From Ascochyta rabiei (lineage: Eukaryota > Ascomycota > Dothideomycetes > Pleosporales > Didymellaceae), in the NCBI RefSeq assembly GCF_004011695.2, contig NC_082406.1, forward strand, positions 1,054,001 through 1,118,000: 64,000 bases of DNA, read 5' to 3'. Position 1 is the stretch's first letter. Each line of letters opens with the position of its first letter. Positions 43,459-54,930 of this stretch are shown here, piece by piece. Position numbers and translations under genes: made by a program. The notes under the pieces were generated by a model. The model did no database searches, was not told the origin of the DNA, and saw only the letters and a list, made by a program, of their open reading frames with translations.

Positions 43459-45398
43459 ACAGGAACAAAGTAGTTCATTTACAAAGATGGGCGAGAATGC
43501 AACAGCCAGTCCCAAAGGTGCCAACACATGATGACCGTTGTACCCGAACATGGGCGACATGTTCTGAGTGGGGAGATGCTGATATGAGGTGTTTCGAGCA
43601 TGGGGAGATCAATGCGTAGCTGCTTGCTTGCTTGTCCCGCGAGTGTTTGCGCCGGGATTGGCTTGTCATTTTTGAGTCGATCATGTGAGCCCTGGCAGGC
43701 CAGCAAGCACGGGCAGGCCATGACCATGACAAGCGCAGACATGGGAATGTTTACTGTTGTGGAGGCTGTTTTGGGCAAGGCTGGCGAATTGGCATTTGGT
43801 GGGCGGCAGTTGGATTGTGCTTGAGCTCGATGGGAACGAGCAGGCCATGCGGGGAGGCGCAGCTATTTTGGTGGTCAGGGTCAGGGGCCACGATTGGTTA
43901 CCGGAGGCAGACCGAGGGTTTCGTACGTCACACAGAAGACGGTGGGGCCATGCGTGGATGACGGAGCAAGTCAGACATGGACAGCGTCTGGCCGTCTGGA
44001 CTCTGGACGAGGTGTTTGAGATGGCTGGGTGAAGATGTGTGGTTGCGCGATGCTAGTCACTGCTGCGAGGCGACGTGTGAGACATGCACCACCTCCGTGG
44101 GCGACCGTCGACCGTCGACAGATTTGATGAAGGGCGCTGGCTGCATTCCAGAACAACGGTAGGCGGCTGCATAGGGGAACGATATGCACCCGTCGCAGGG
44201 ACGAGTCACGAAAGCCAGGCAGGACTGCCCGCGCGGCTCCCGTGCTCCTATAGGCTGCAGCAGCGTCGAGGACTGGCAGCGTCGAGAGTGGAGAGAGGAG
44301 GGTGCGCGCGCCCTTGCCGGCGAGGGACCGACAGCGCACTGCTGCTCTCGCCGTGGGACGACCAGGGGGCCAGCCAGACTGCGTGGTGCAGTGGCGGCAG
44401 CGTGCCTTCCCCTGGAGGCCGACAAGAGCGCTGGGCATGCGGGCTTGGGGAGGAGCGGTCAGGCCCTCAGGGCAGCAGTGTGGACTGTGTGGTCACTGGT
44501 CGTCTGCTAGCCACTGGCCGTCTGCTAGCCACTGGCCGTCTGCTAGCCACTGGCCGCCTGCTAGCCACTGGCGAGCTGGACGAGGCTGTAGCGTGCAGCA
44601 GCGCACAAGCGTGCTTTGTTTGACCCTCCGCGCCCGCCGTCCGGGGGTGTGCGGTTGTGCGGGTGTGCGGGCGTGCAGTTGTGCGAGGACGCTCTGCTCG
44701 ACGCTCTGCTCGCCGCCCAGCTCGCCGCCTAGCTCGCCGCCCAGGGACTGGCACTGGAGGCTGCCGCCTGCTGGCTTGCTGGCCCAGGCACAGGCACAGG
44801 CGGCCGTCTGTCACAGTGTCACCGTGTCACGGCTGCTGGCAACAGTGCGCACGGCGGACCACGGGTGCGATGCGTGCGCGCCGGAGCCTCTTCGCTCGGG
44901 CGGGCGCGGGCCTGGTCGAAGACAACGAAACGAACAGACGTCCGGCCAAAGCGCCCGCCAGCCAAAGAGGCATGGTGCAGGCGCAGTGGCGAAGTGCGCG
45001 CCCAATCGCCGCCTAGCACCCACACAAGGACCCACCCTCTCGCTAGCCACGCCCGCTGACTCGCTGCGCTTGTGCGTGCCATTCAAATCGCCCCAACCCT
45101 TCCCTTCCTGCTCCTCGCTCTCGCCTGCACCCAAGCGCTCCCATTCCCACCTCCCGCCTCCCGCCTTCAAGACATCTGAAGACATCTGCTCCGCCTCGTA
45201 CCGCAACCCGCGTAGTTACCCCCCTCGCCCCTCACACCCTCGACCGCTGTCTCGCGCCCTCTGCTGCTCACCACCACTCGACGCCCCCCCTCTGCCGGCT
45301 TTGCCTGGTTGTGACACCGATCCCTCGCTCCACCGCCCTTCTGCGCAGCCCCCCGCCACCGACTTCCATCCGCTCTCCCATCAGCACGACCAGCCACC
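43459..45398. other. Long GC-rich intergenic stretch
   Basis: Nearly 2 kb with no supported gene. It includes about four tandem units of a roughly 18-bp repeat around 44500-44575 (core CTAGCCACTGGCC) and a strongly pyrimidine-rich tract (45080-45390), which looks like the promoter and 5' UTR of the next gene. Confidence 0.55.
44500..44575. repeat. Short tandem repeat, 18-bp unit
   Basis: Four adjacent copies of a unit containing GTCTGCTAGCCACTGGCC with one variant. Confidence 0.8.
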
Positions 45399-46095
45399 AT
45401 GTCACAGTTCTTCAGCTACGGTGCCCAGCACCACACCCACCACCTCAACGCCCACCAGCACAACAACAACAACAACAACACCAATAACAACAACAACCAC
45501 CACCACGGCGGCCGATCGCGGCGCGCACCTCGCATCTCGGCCCAGCACCAGCAGAAGCAGTTCCGCCAGGTCCGCACGCCCAAGGAGTTCAACGTCGAGC
45601 CTCCCACGTCCATCGCATTCAAGCGGGACTTCGAGGCCGCCCGGTCCTTTGACATTGAGGACGACGAGATGTTCTGCCCCTTCCACCTGCTCACCGAGGA
45701 TGATGTAAGTCATTCAGCCCGCGACATTCGCCACCCGGTCATGTCGTAGCATCTGCCACAACAGGCACTGACACGATGCATAGCTGCAGTCCATCCACTC
45801 TTCGGGGTCGGACCGCTCGTCACTGTCAAGCGGCTCGCCCGAGCAATCGCCGCTGCAGCATCAATTGCAGCCCACCCCCTCCTTTGTTCTGTCCACGGCA
45901 ACCAACCCATACACGCCCTCCAACTTCCAGCAGAACAACGCTTCGCAGACCAAGCTGCACCAGCCACTAGCGCAGCGCACCCGCAATGCCATCCCCATCG
46001 TCGACCCCTCGACACGAAACATTGCCAGCCCACCACCGTCCGTCTCCCCCAACCGACAGATGCAGCAGCAGTTCATGTCGCAGCGACGCTGGTAG
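45399..46095 (+). CDS. Fungal protein of unknown function, His/Asn-rich
   Basis: Two exons, 45399-45704 and 45784-46095 (205 aa), intron with GTAAGT donor and CATAG acceptor. The N-terminus MSQFFSYGAQHHTHHLN runs into Asn and His repeats, followed by a better conserved-looking segment with FRQVRTPKEFNVEP, FKRDFEAARSFDIEDDEMFC and PFHLLTEDD. The tail is Ser/Gln/Pro-rich and disordered and ends QFMSQRRW. No domain, signal peptide or membrane helix is seen. It could be a regulatory or RNA-related low-complexity protein, but I do not recognise it. Confidence 0.7.
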
Positions 46096-47736
46096 GCTTC
46101 GCAGGCACGAGGCTCGGCGACTGTCCGGTTCGGTGTTGCGGCGTCTTCCGTTGCTTGCTAGTGGCTGCCCTTCCACCAGGATCTAATTCTTCTTCTTGAT
46201 ATCCTCCGGAGGATCAACGTCTATACCATGACTCTCCCACCTGTACAAATCTACGATATCTTCTTCGACATCTTGGGTATACCACTCGCACCTGCAACGG
46301 CGTTGCACTGGCGAAACACACCATTCTCGAATAGACCGCGGGAGCCTCCTGTCTCCAAGCGATTACGCATTACGGCGGTTTGCACAATTCGGTGTTTTTG
46401 GGTCGCATTTGGGGTTATCATCAGCGTTCTAAAGACTTTGAAAATCTTCTGGGCTACAGATATCGGTGTTCTGTAGCGTTGCTGCTTACTTTGCTGTTGC
46501 CCGGCTTGCCTTCCCAGGCGGCCATTACACAGGGTAGATTTCTTTTGTCCGGTCGGTTCTCGGTTTCAGCGGTCGGTCTATACCAATTGGCGCGAATTTC
46601 GAAGCGGCGGTGTCAAAGCGTGTTGGGCTCATTGGTTCTGGGTGCATGTCGTCTGGGTGTCTGATCAATCATTGTACGACGCTGGGATGATTCTACGCAG
46701 TCACTTGGCGTGCCGGGTCTTGTTTTCCTTTTTCTTTTTTTCCTTTATTCCTTGTATGAGGCTTCACATACGACCCTATGAGCGGACGGTTGGGGCTGAT
46801 CTTCTTGGATGTTTTGGTCTCATTTTCTGGATTTCCTTGGGGATGCCGTTTTCCTCATACTTGACACGCCTCTTATCGAGGGCAGTGAAATATCTTAGGA
46901 TACGCAATCGCAACTAACCCACTCTTCATCACTCTACCTCCAATGCATTGTGACTCAGACTCAAATGATACGCACTGTTAGGAGCCTGGTCTGATGCATC
47001 AGCAACGGCAGCGGGGCATCCGAAGCTCTAGCTCCATGGCTTTGCTTTCACCGGCGTGTCACTGGTGACCGGCGACCTTCAGGAAGGTCTGGCGATATAG
47101 GAGATAGGAGACCCAGACAGCTTTGTGTGATCATGTGCGCATGCGGGGTACGTGACCATGCAGCTCAAGGGATCTCTCAAAGCAACACGAGTCTCGGGTG
47201 TGAAAACAACGACAGACCTCCCCAACACAAGGATAAAAGCAAAGCAGAACACGTTAATCCCACGCGGGGGTGCCCGTTGAGCACATGCAGGAGCACAGTA
47301 GCCCTCCCTATCCGCCCACGGCTGCGTGCCGTGGGGAATGTAAGTTCATCGGTCGCTGTCACTACCACAACAAGCCCTCCCGCCTGCGACACAATGGTCC
47401 AGGCACAGTATCTTGTGCGATGTGGGCGCGGGCCAGTGCTTTGATATTGGCGTTGCGTATTGGACGTTCGCGGCCAGACGCACCATTCGTAATGGTGATA
47501 GCTCCGTACTGACGTCATAAAGTCTTCCTTGGCCAGTACCGAGGATGGCTTCTTCAGCTTTGGTAGAGCTTGTGTTGTCCTTTCCTCCGCGAACTATCAT
47601 CACTGCAGCCAAGCCAGACTTCCCTTCTCTCAATTCCATCCACGCTGTCAATTGAGATACTTGAGGTACCACGACGCCATAATCTATCACTAGAAACTCC
47701 AACAACCTCACCGCACCTCCAAACAACACGAGCAAG
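46096..47736. other. Intergenic, about 1.6 kb, no gene recognised
   Basis: T-rich stretches around 46380-46900 suggest a long 3' UTR or spacer. The short frames lack motifs. Confidence 0.5.
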
Positions 47737-48204
47737 ATGTTCTCCGTACGCTCCATCGCCGCCCGTCGCGCGCCTTTCGTTTCCGTCAGCACTGTCCAAC
47801 GCGCTGCTTTCTCACAGTCAATAGTGCGCTGTGCGGGCAAGGAGACCAAGCTCCGTACGTGCAGTTCTGTCGACACGACGCGTGGTGCTCTCCGCGGCCG
47901 AATGACTAACACAACAACCAGACACCGAGGGCCGCGCAGATGAGGCGGAGCAGCTCAAACAGAAGCAGCTGAAGAACCAGAAGGAGGGCAAGCAGCACTG
48001 GGAGGAGGGTCTCGCCAGTGACAGCGAGAGCATTGTATGTATATCCGCATGAAGCACTCTTGAAGCTACACCTTGCGGTGCGTTTAGAGGCTATGCTAAC
48101 ACCTACGGCAGATCAAGGCTGACAGGAGCGAAACCAACGCCTCGACCGAGGACTCGATCAAGAAGCTTCAAGAAGAGACCGCCAAGGTCGCCGGCAAGAA
48201 ATAG
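47737..48204 (+). CDS. Small conserved fungal protein, probably mitochondrial
   Basis: Three exons, 47737-47854, 47922-48034, 48112-48204, in phase, 107 aa. The N-terminus MFSVRSIAARRAPFVSVS is Arg/Ser-rich without acids, a likely mitochondrial targeting sequence. The mature part is very hydrophilic and helical (EGRADEAEQLKQKQLKNQK), with the motif HWEEGLASDSES then IKADRSE, which I associate with a widespread small fungal family. Function unknown to me. It resembles an ATPase-inhibitor-like or LEA-like helix only in composition. Confidence 0.72.
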
Positions 48205-49164
48205 AGAACCCGCCCCACAAGAATTCAGCTGCCCAGGGCATAAGCGAAAAGAGGAGCGAGCAGATATCCACAGGAAGGGGCATTATACTGCCAGATGTAT
48301 ACGATCAGTTTTAACAAAGCTGAGACGAGGACATGACTGTCATATCTCTTTAAATTAACAATTCAAACGACCATGTTTCGAACCTGACGCACTTGAACAT
48401 CTGACGCTGTTTAACATAGGCTCAGTTGCACTATCAACGATGGTGACTACTCACAGCGATCACCAAACAGCAGGCCCAACGATACAGACTCAAGCCACGA
48501 ACCACGCAATCTCACTGCAGCTTCGCTAGCCTGTCACCAAGCACTGTGTATCACTCACAGCTGACTCGTCTTCAAACTACAGTCCCCGCAAAGTTTGAGT
48601 CATCTGTGGGTAACATAGGAACGGGTGTCAGCATTCTACCAGACGATGGTCGTACTTGAAACCGAGTATAGCCCATGGAGTGATTTGTCGGGGGTGTCAG
48701 ATTCTGGGTGGATGATGTGTGTGTGTGTGTGTGTGTGTGTATGTACGGTACAGATTATATACCATGTCACACATGCTTCGACGGAAGTTGGAGCCTACTG
48801 AGATGACATGGAGGCACATAGAACCCGCAATCTTTCCTAGCAAGTTGCCGGGATAACAATCCGACCGGAAGGATGCAGTCACCGACTCGATATGCGGCGA
48901 TATGCGATGGTTTAGTAAGAACCACGCACACCTTGTAGCGTGCTTGTGTTGTATCGTGTCTATTAGGGTGTTATAGATTATCTACTACTGAAGCGCCTGG
49001 GAAAAAATGCAGACTTGTTAATAAAGCAAACCGTCCCAATCTCCAGAATCAATCAAAAGGGTATATAGCGCCACAACCAACATCCCCAGCACCAGCACCA
49101 GCACCAGAGCAGCCCAAGAAAAAGAAAGAACCCCCCCCCCCCCCCCCCATCTCATATCAGGCCA
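48205..49164. other. Intergenic with (GT)n microsatellite and C18 tract
   Basis: A GT dinucleotide run at about 48716-48740 and a C18 homopolymer at 49131-49148, just beyond the stop of the minus-strand gene. No gene supported. Confidence 0.6.
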
Positions 49165-50094
49165 TCACCTCCCTTTCCCCTTGGGACTCCCCGCCCGCGC
49201 CCCAACCGGAAACCACCTAACGCCATCGCGCATCCGAATCGCAAACGCCAAATACGCCTCCAGCGCCTCCTCGGGCGTGTCGAACGTCTTGTCCCGGTGC
49301 GTCCACATCGTGAGGTACCTGTCCGACGTCGCGTCCTTGAGCGCCACGTACCACGCTCCCGAGGACCGCTGCTTGGGCACAACCGTCAGCCGCCGCCCCC
49401 CGAGCCCCGTCACGCCGGAGACTTGCTTCAGGCATGCGCTCTTCAGCATCGTGAGCGCGTCGGCGTCCGGGTCGGAGATGGGCGAGTCGACGCGCTTGGG
49501 AGGTGACTTGGACCGCTTGGATTGGGGGGGTGTCGAGGGCGTCTTTGCTGAGGCGGGTTTTGCGGCAACGGCGGGTTTTGGAGATGATGTGAGTTTGGGT
49601 GTAGAGGGAGCTTTTGCTTGGGATGCGGCTTGGCTTGATGATGTGGGTTTGGGGGATCCGATTTTGGGGGACGATGGCTTTGACGTCGGCTCCTTGGTGG
49701 CCTTTGTCTTTGAAGAGGGTTTCTTTGGTGTAGATGCTTTTGCAGGCGATGTGGTCCTCGGGAGTGTGGTCCTCGGGAGTGTTAGGTTCGGGAGTGTTGG
49801 ATTCAGAAGTGTCGTCGTCAAAACTGTTGTTGGTGGAGGTGTGGCTTTCGGGGTTGCGACCTGTAGTGTTGGTTCCTTCGTCGGCGCAGTTTTCGATGAC
49901 TTGGTCTTCGAGGACGAAGCCTGGGCGTTCGCAGGCGTGTCTTTGGAGGAGCTCTTCTTCGCTGTCGCAACACTCCCCGGTTTAGGTTCTGGCGTAAGAT
50001 CGATCAAAGACGCGACTGGGGCGCCCGTCGGTGCTGCTGAGAACTGCCCGTTGGCGATCTGGCGCGCGCGCTCCTTAACACTGACAAACATCTT
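49165..50094 (-). CDS. Hypothetical Lys/Ser/Pro/Thr-rich protein with a conserved-looking C-terminal domain
   Basis: A single open frame. I prefer the start MFVSVKERARQIANGQFS (309 aa) over an upstream Met at 50199. Residues about 20-215 are low complexity (repeated KPSSPK, TPKLTSSPKP, LPNLTLPRTT), basic and disordered. The last 80 residues look folded: LTMLKSACLKQVSGVTGLGG, then GAWYVALKDATSDRYLTMWT and DTPEEALEAYLAFAIRM. No signal peptide. It is the last gene before the AT-rich compartment. Function not recognised. A basic tail with a globular end could suit a chromatin-associated protein, but that is speculation. Confidence 0.65.
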   Translation of the reverse strand, partial: KMFVSVKERARQIANGQFSAAPTGAPVASLIDLTPEPKPGSVATAKKSSSKDTPANAQASSSKTKSSKTAPTKEPTLQVATPKATPPPTTVLTTTLLNPTLPNLTLPRTTLPRTTSPAKASTPKKPSSKTKATKEPTSKPSSPKIGSPKPTSSSQAASQAKAPSTPKLTSSPKPAVAAKPASAKTPSTPPQSKRSKSPPKRVDSPISDPDADALTMLKSACLKQVSGVTGLGGRRLTVVPKQRSSGAWYVALKDATSDRYLTMWTHRDKTFDTPEEALEAYLAFAIRMRDGVRWFPVGARAGSPKGKGR

Positions 50095-51060
50095 GGACGG
50101 AGCGGTAGAGTACACGTACAGCAGGATGACCCGGGGGATGTGCACACTTTCTATTATTCCCACGACTCGTTCAGCACGCTTTGGCCACTGTGTGCACAAG
50201 CCTGCACACCCCAGAGCTGCTAACGAGAGGCCATGTTAGAGTCAGGAGGATGGTGGCGACCGAACCGTAATTACCGCTCTAGGCACCAGGAAAAGGGGCG
50301 AAACTGTGCAACTTGAAGAGTAACCAGAATAGCTGACGGCAGAGCGCGGCTCCCGTCAGCAAGATATTATGGTCACTCTTGCAACTGTCCCCCCATGCAA
50401 TATCTCGATGCGCATGTCTTGCATGATCGCGCATGCAGTGAGAGCGTGTGGGTGGGATGCAGCCCTAACGCGTCGATCTGGTTCGCACACTAACATTCCA
50501 TCTGTGCATGAGCTTGGATCGCTATCACGTTTGATCCAAGCGTCTATGTGCGCATGCGAGCCAGTCTAAACACGGACTGTAAAATGTTGTCTTGAGCAGA
50601 GTTACCACTCCGTACTTGTGGGTCTCAATGCAGCGAAATCGCTCACGGGATTGTGGGCATGTCCACCATAATCTGACGTGTGTGCGCAGCACCGTGATTA
50701 CACGCCCAGCCTGACAAGCTCCCACTTCTATTCCCTTGTCGTCATCTTGTTTGATGCAGATGCAGCCCTAAAGGTAGTCCACGTTAGTAGCGGCTATGGA
50801 TCGTTCGATGTCTTTTCTATGACAAACGATGTCGAAGCGGTTGACTCGGTCGTTATGGGCGTATACAGTGTACCGTAATGTACGTCCACTTACAACAACA
50901 TTGAGATGCGTTGATATCTACCTAATGTTTTACGCGTAGGAACGAATCGTTCAGCAGTGCAGAGGGTTCGTGGTTCCAGCTTCGCGCTGCTTATTGTCCA
51001 ATCGAGAGCCCTGGTTCCTGCTGAGAACACCTACTGCCGACAGATGTGTGCGAGATTTAT
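50095..51060. other. Transition zone, no gene recognised
   Basis: Balanced base composition until about 51050, then an abrupt change to AT-rich DNA. Confidence 0.5.
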
Positions 51061-51110
51061 ATGAAAAGGTTTTGTATACAGACAATTTATTATATTAAAT
51101 TTCTACATAC

Positions 51111-51175
51111 AACCATAGGACGTTAAAAACAAGATCTCCTGTCTAGACGGCCGTTTGTTGTAGCACTATTTTAAG
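51111..51175 (+). pseudogene. Possible mutated 5S rRNA relic
   Basis: ACATACAACCATAGG resembles the 5' end of fungal 5S rRNA (ACATACGACCATA...), followed by AAAAACAAGATCTCCTGTC, which fits the next part of 5S if several C/T and G/A changes are allowed. Similarity fades after about 60 bases. Judged from memory, so tentative. Confidence 0.4.
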
Positions 51176-51310
51176 AAGACCGTTGTGCGCATTTTTATTT
51201 TTAGAAACTACGCCTCTAAATAAGCCAAACTTTATCTAGATTAATTTACTGACCCTCTATATTATATAAACACTGAACTAGAAATAAGGTTCTAGTCTGT
51301 AGGCTTTATA

Positions 51311-51915
51311 ACGTACTCCACAAGCGAGTAACCAGCACAAGCAAGTGACTGGAGCAATTTTACACCAAAAACTAGGATTTTTGCACTCTAATATCTCCTC
51401 CCACACTAGTTAGATCTGTCTAGAAATTTTAATTCTTAGCTGCACCTATATAATCTACAAGCTGCCTAGACAGCTAGGCTATAGCTGTTATATATGTTAA
51501 GGCCACAGCTCTGCCCACTATGCTAAGCATGCCTTAAAAAGGTAACAATGCTCACTTTGATAGTGAGACAGCGGCCAGAACAGTACTTATTGCTATTAGA
51601 GGTCAGACGTGGACGCATCCACATGCCTGAGGCTAAGAGTCTGAGGCCAAGAGCCTAACAATATACAAGAAGTTATTGAAAAAAAGCTAAAATACAGGGG
51701 TTATTTCGACCCACTCTTCTGTATCTCTACACCTGTTAAAAAATACGATTAGAGCTTTTTATAACTTAAATAATACCATTCTATAATATCTATTTTAAAA
51801 TTGAAATGAATTTTATTAAGTAGTTTAAGAGATATTAAGCTCTAGATCTTTGGTTTTCTCTAGTTGAATCGCTCCAGTTACTCGCTTGTGCCGGTCACTC
51901 GATTGTAGAGTACGT
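51311..51915. mobile_element. pogo/Fot1-type MITE, 605 bp, TA duplication
   Basis: The left end ACGTACTCCACAAGCGAGTA and the inverted right end finishing TTGTAGAGTACGT form imperfect TIRs of more than 50 bp (shared inner motif CCGGCACAAGCGAGTAA-like). TA flanks both ends (51309-51310, 51916-51917). There is no coding capacity. The outer ACGTACTC is shared with the full-length element at 57939-59801. Confidence 0.8.
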
Positions 51916-51969
51916 TAACACGCTAACTGCTAATAACTAATAAAGCTATACTGGTAACTACGCTGCCTA

Positions 51970-52090
51970 CATAAGTAAAATACAGACATAAGACCCTACA
52001 CACCCAAAATTCATTAGAATCTAACGTACACAATAAAGCGAAATACAGATATAAGACTCTACACATTAAAGATCTATTATAATCTATCTT
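51970..52090. repeat. Imperfect direct repeat, about 57 bp, two copies
   Basis: Two adjacent stretches share AAATACAGACATAAGACCCT-like text with transitions only (near 51978 and 52040). Confidence 0.6.
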
Positions 52091-52859
52091 AACCTAGCTA
52101 GGATATACCCTCCTAAGCATCCTAGAGCCTATAGACGTCTAGTTACTGCACGCTGCCTAGTTATTTAACCTGGTCTTTTGTAAAAAGAATTGAATTTGTT
52201 AAACACAGACTACTCTCTTCTTAAACTATCTTATCCTATTAAAAAAGATCTTATCTTTAAAGAATATAGAAACTAAAAAACAAACTATCTACATAATAGA
52301 TAGTACCTGTTACTGCTTAGAATAATAGAAGTCTCTAATAGGTATAGGTATTTACTGTTAGGCGCTAGGCATAGAGGTACCTCTGCTAGTCTTAGTAAGC
52401 TACTATAGGGCTAGTTAGCCCAGACTATATAAAGGTGTTAGATGTTATTACTAATACTCTAGTAATTAGTCTTATTACTACACACTACGTACCTTTATTT
52501 ACCTACTATTATCTTTAACCCTATTCTTCCTTATAATTACCTTATATACTCTTTATATTCTAATTACTCTTATATTATAATTAAAGATAGACCTAAGCTA
52601 CTATAGGTCTTAAACTAAATTATCTAGGCTTACTATCCTTAGAGAGGGACTAAGACAACCTACCTGTAGGAGAGCTAGTAGAGCGTAAGGTAACACCTCC
52701 CTTTGTAGATAAGGAGATACCTTAACAGACACTAAGTGTCTATAGTGCCTTAAGAGGATCTATAGGTCCTCTAGGTAGTATACCTTACCCTAGAATTTAT
52801 ATCTATAGGGTAGTTTTAGCTAAAGAGGGTTAGAATAGCCTAGAAGTAGGTAATTAGTA

Positions 52860-53870
52860 ATAGGAGTTAGAAAACTTGTGTAAATAGTTGTTAGAGATAA
52901 AAGACTAAAAGAAACATTCTTCTTTTTATAAATTTAGACGTAAATATAATAAAGAAGATCTAGTAATAATCCTATACTTCTAAAAAGTACTAAAAGAAGT
53001 AGAGAAACTATAATCTTCTCTATTTATATATCTTCTATAACCTAAACCTTTATAGAAGTATATAAAGCATAACTACGCTATATATAACTATTAGAAGAGA
53101 GATTATAAGAAATAATTCCTCTAATCCCTAGTTAATTTCCTTATAGAGGAGTAAAAGATTAACTTTAGTATAAGGTACCTCTTAGAGAACCTAAAGACGT
53201 TGTAGTAGGCTTACTACACAACTAACTACTGTAATTAGCTAACCTAGGAACTATTATAGTAAGAGCTAAAAAGATTTATACTAGATACTCTAGGAATACT
53301 ACCTAAATATAAGTAAGTAGTATATAAATCCTTAAAGTAATATAAGCTATAGAAATCTTAGTCTTCTATAAATCTATTAGACTTTATATGTCTACTATAG
53401 GAAGAACTAGGTAACTTATATATACTAGAGCTCTAATTCTAAAATATATTACTGTATTGCTCTCTAGTATATAAAATAACCTATTTCTAATCTCCTATAA
53501 ATAAAGAAATTCAATCCTAAGGGTTAAAAAATAAGCTAATATTATTAAATAGAGACTAGGTTATTATAGCTAACAGCTACCTAAGAAGACTCTAGCTAAG
53601 GGTAAGATAACTAACAAAGGACTATAGAAGCACTAATTTAGTAACTCTAGGTTAGAAGGGAATATAAAAACCCTAAAAAGGTTATTTTAATTCTAAGAAG
53701 TTCTGTAAGGAGCTAATAAAGGGTAAAAAGGGCTAAGACAGGCTATATAAGGGCTAAAACGCGTACCTTAAGTGTAGAGAAACTAGTTACTACTACCCTA
53801 ACTGCCTAAAGCTAAAGTTAAATTAGAAAGACCCTACTCTATATAAGTTAGGAAAAGACAAGAGGCCTAA
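52860..53870 (+). pseudogene. Gag-like fragment of a Gypsy-type element
   Basis: A plus-strand frame with many TAA/TAG codons codes a helical Gag-like protein, with a Cys-rich segment near 53765-53815 (KCRE...YYYPNC) and a basic end. It runs up to the left 224-bp LTR at 53871, so it belongs to an element interrupted there. A possible continuation (protease) is seen at 62100. Low sequence quality. Confidence 0.5.
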
Positions 53871-54094
53871 TGTAGTGGAGTAAAAGTATAAGGCCGACTA
53901 GCGAGGGCTTAGAAGGCCATTAGGGTTTAGGTGCACGTGATTATTAGGGGTGTTAACTAGCAAGGGCTTAAAGGGCTATTAGGGATTAGAGGCACGTAAT
54001 TGTTAGGAGGGTATATTAAATAATCTTAGTAAGCTATTAGGGCTTGCTATTAAAGACAACTACCTTCTTACATTAAGCAATATTCTTACCTATA
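53871..54094 (+). repeat. Gypsy 5' LTR, 224 bp
   Basis: TGTAGTGGAG...TACCTATA. Aligned by eye over its whole length with the copy at 61816; differences are C/T and G/A transitions. Confidence 0.82.
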
Positions 54095-54930
54095 AGATAG
54101 TAACTAATATACAACTTAAACACCTATAAACCTTAGCTTTAGGAAGGCTAAGGCTACTATAGCTAGTACTTAATAGGACATTAATATACAGTATATAAAA
54201 AAACAGTATCTTCTTTATAATGTCCTTTTACGTAATTATAACACAGTGTTTATAGAACAGGTCTAGTAAGCAGTTACATACTAAGCAGTAGGCCTAGAAA
54301 AACAGCATAGAGCAAAAGGTGTTAGATAGATCTAACACTAACAGTACAGAACTAAGCTATACTTAGGAATCTATTAGGACTTACAGTAAAAAGTCTACAC
54401 ATACTAGTAGTACAGAACTAAGCTAGGCTTAGGAATCTGTTATAACTTATAGTAAAAAGTCTACACATACCAGCAGTATAGAACTAAGCTAGGCTTAGGA
54501 ATCTATTAGGACTTACAGTAAAAAGTCTATACAGTTATAATAGTTACAGCCCTTACATACAGCATGCATAGTCCTAGTAAGAAAGTGTTCTTATAGTTTT
54601 GTTAATGCTATAAAACCCCTGCCTATTAGATAATTATATAGTAACAGGAAATAACAGAAAGGTATAACAGAACTAAATTATAAGGAAATACTAATAAGCT
54701 ATTAGAATATAGCCTAGTAATCCTATAGGCGTTAGAATAAGGGTAAGTAATAGTAATATAGATATAGGAGCTATAGAAGAACTAAAGAAGCCCCTTAAAG
54801 GATACGTATAGAGAACACCTAAGCAAAGACTATTTAAATAAGATAAAAGAACACCTTCTAATAAGTAACTACCTATAAATTTTAGCATTAATAAATGCCT
54901 AAAAACAAAAATAGTAACTAAAACTTGCTA

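Noticed and set aside
44302..45398. Long plus-strand frame ahead of the His/Asn-rich gene
   Set aside because: Composition is Ser/Pro/Arg from C/T-rich promoter DNA, with no motif and better explained as promoter or leader.
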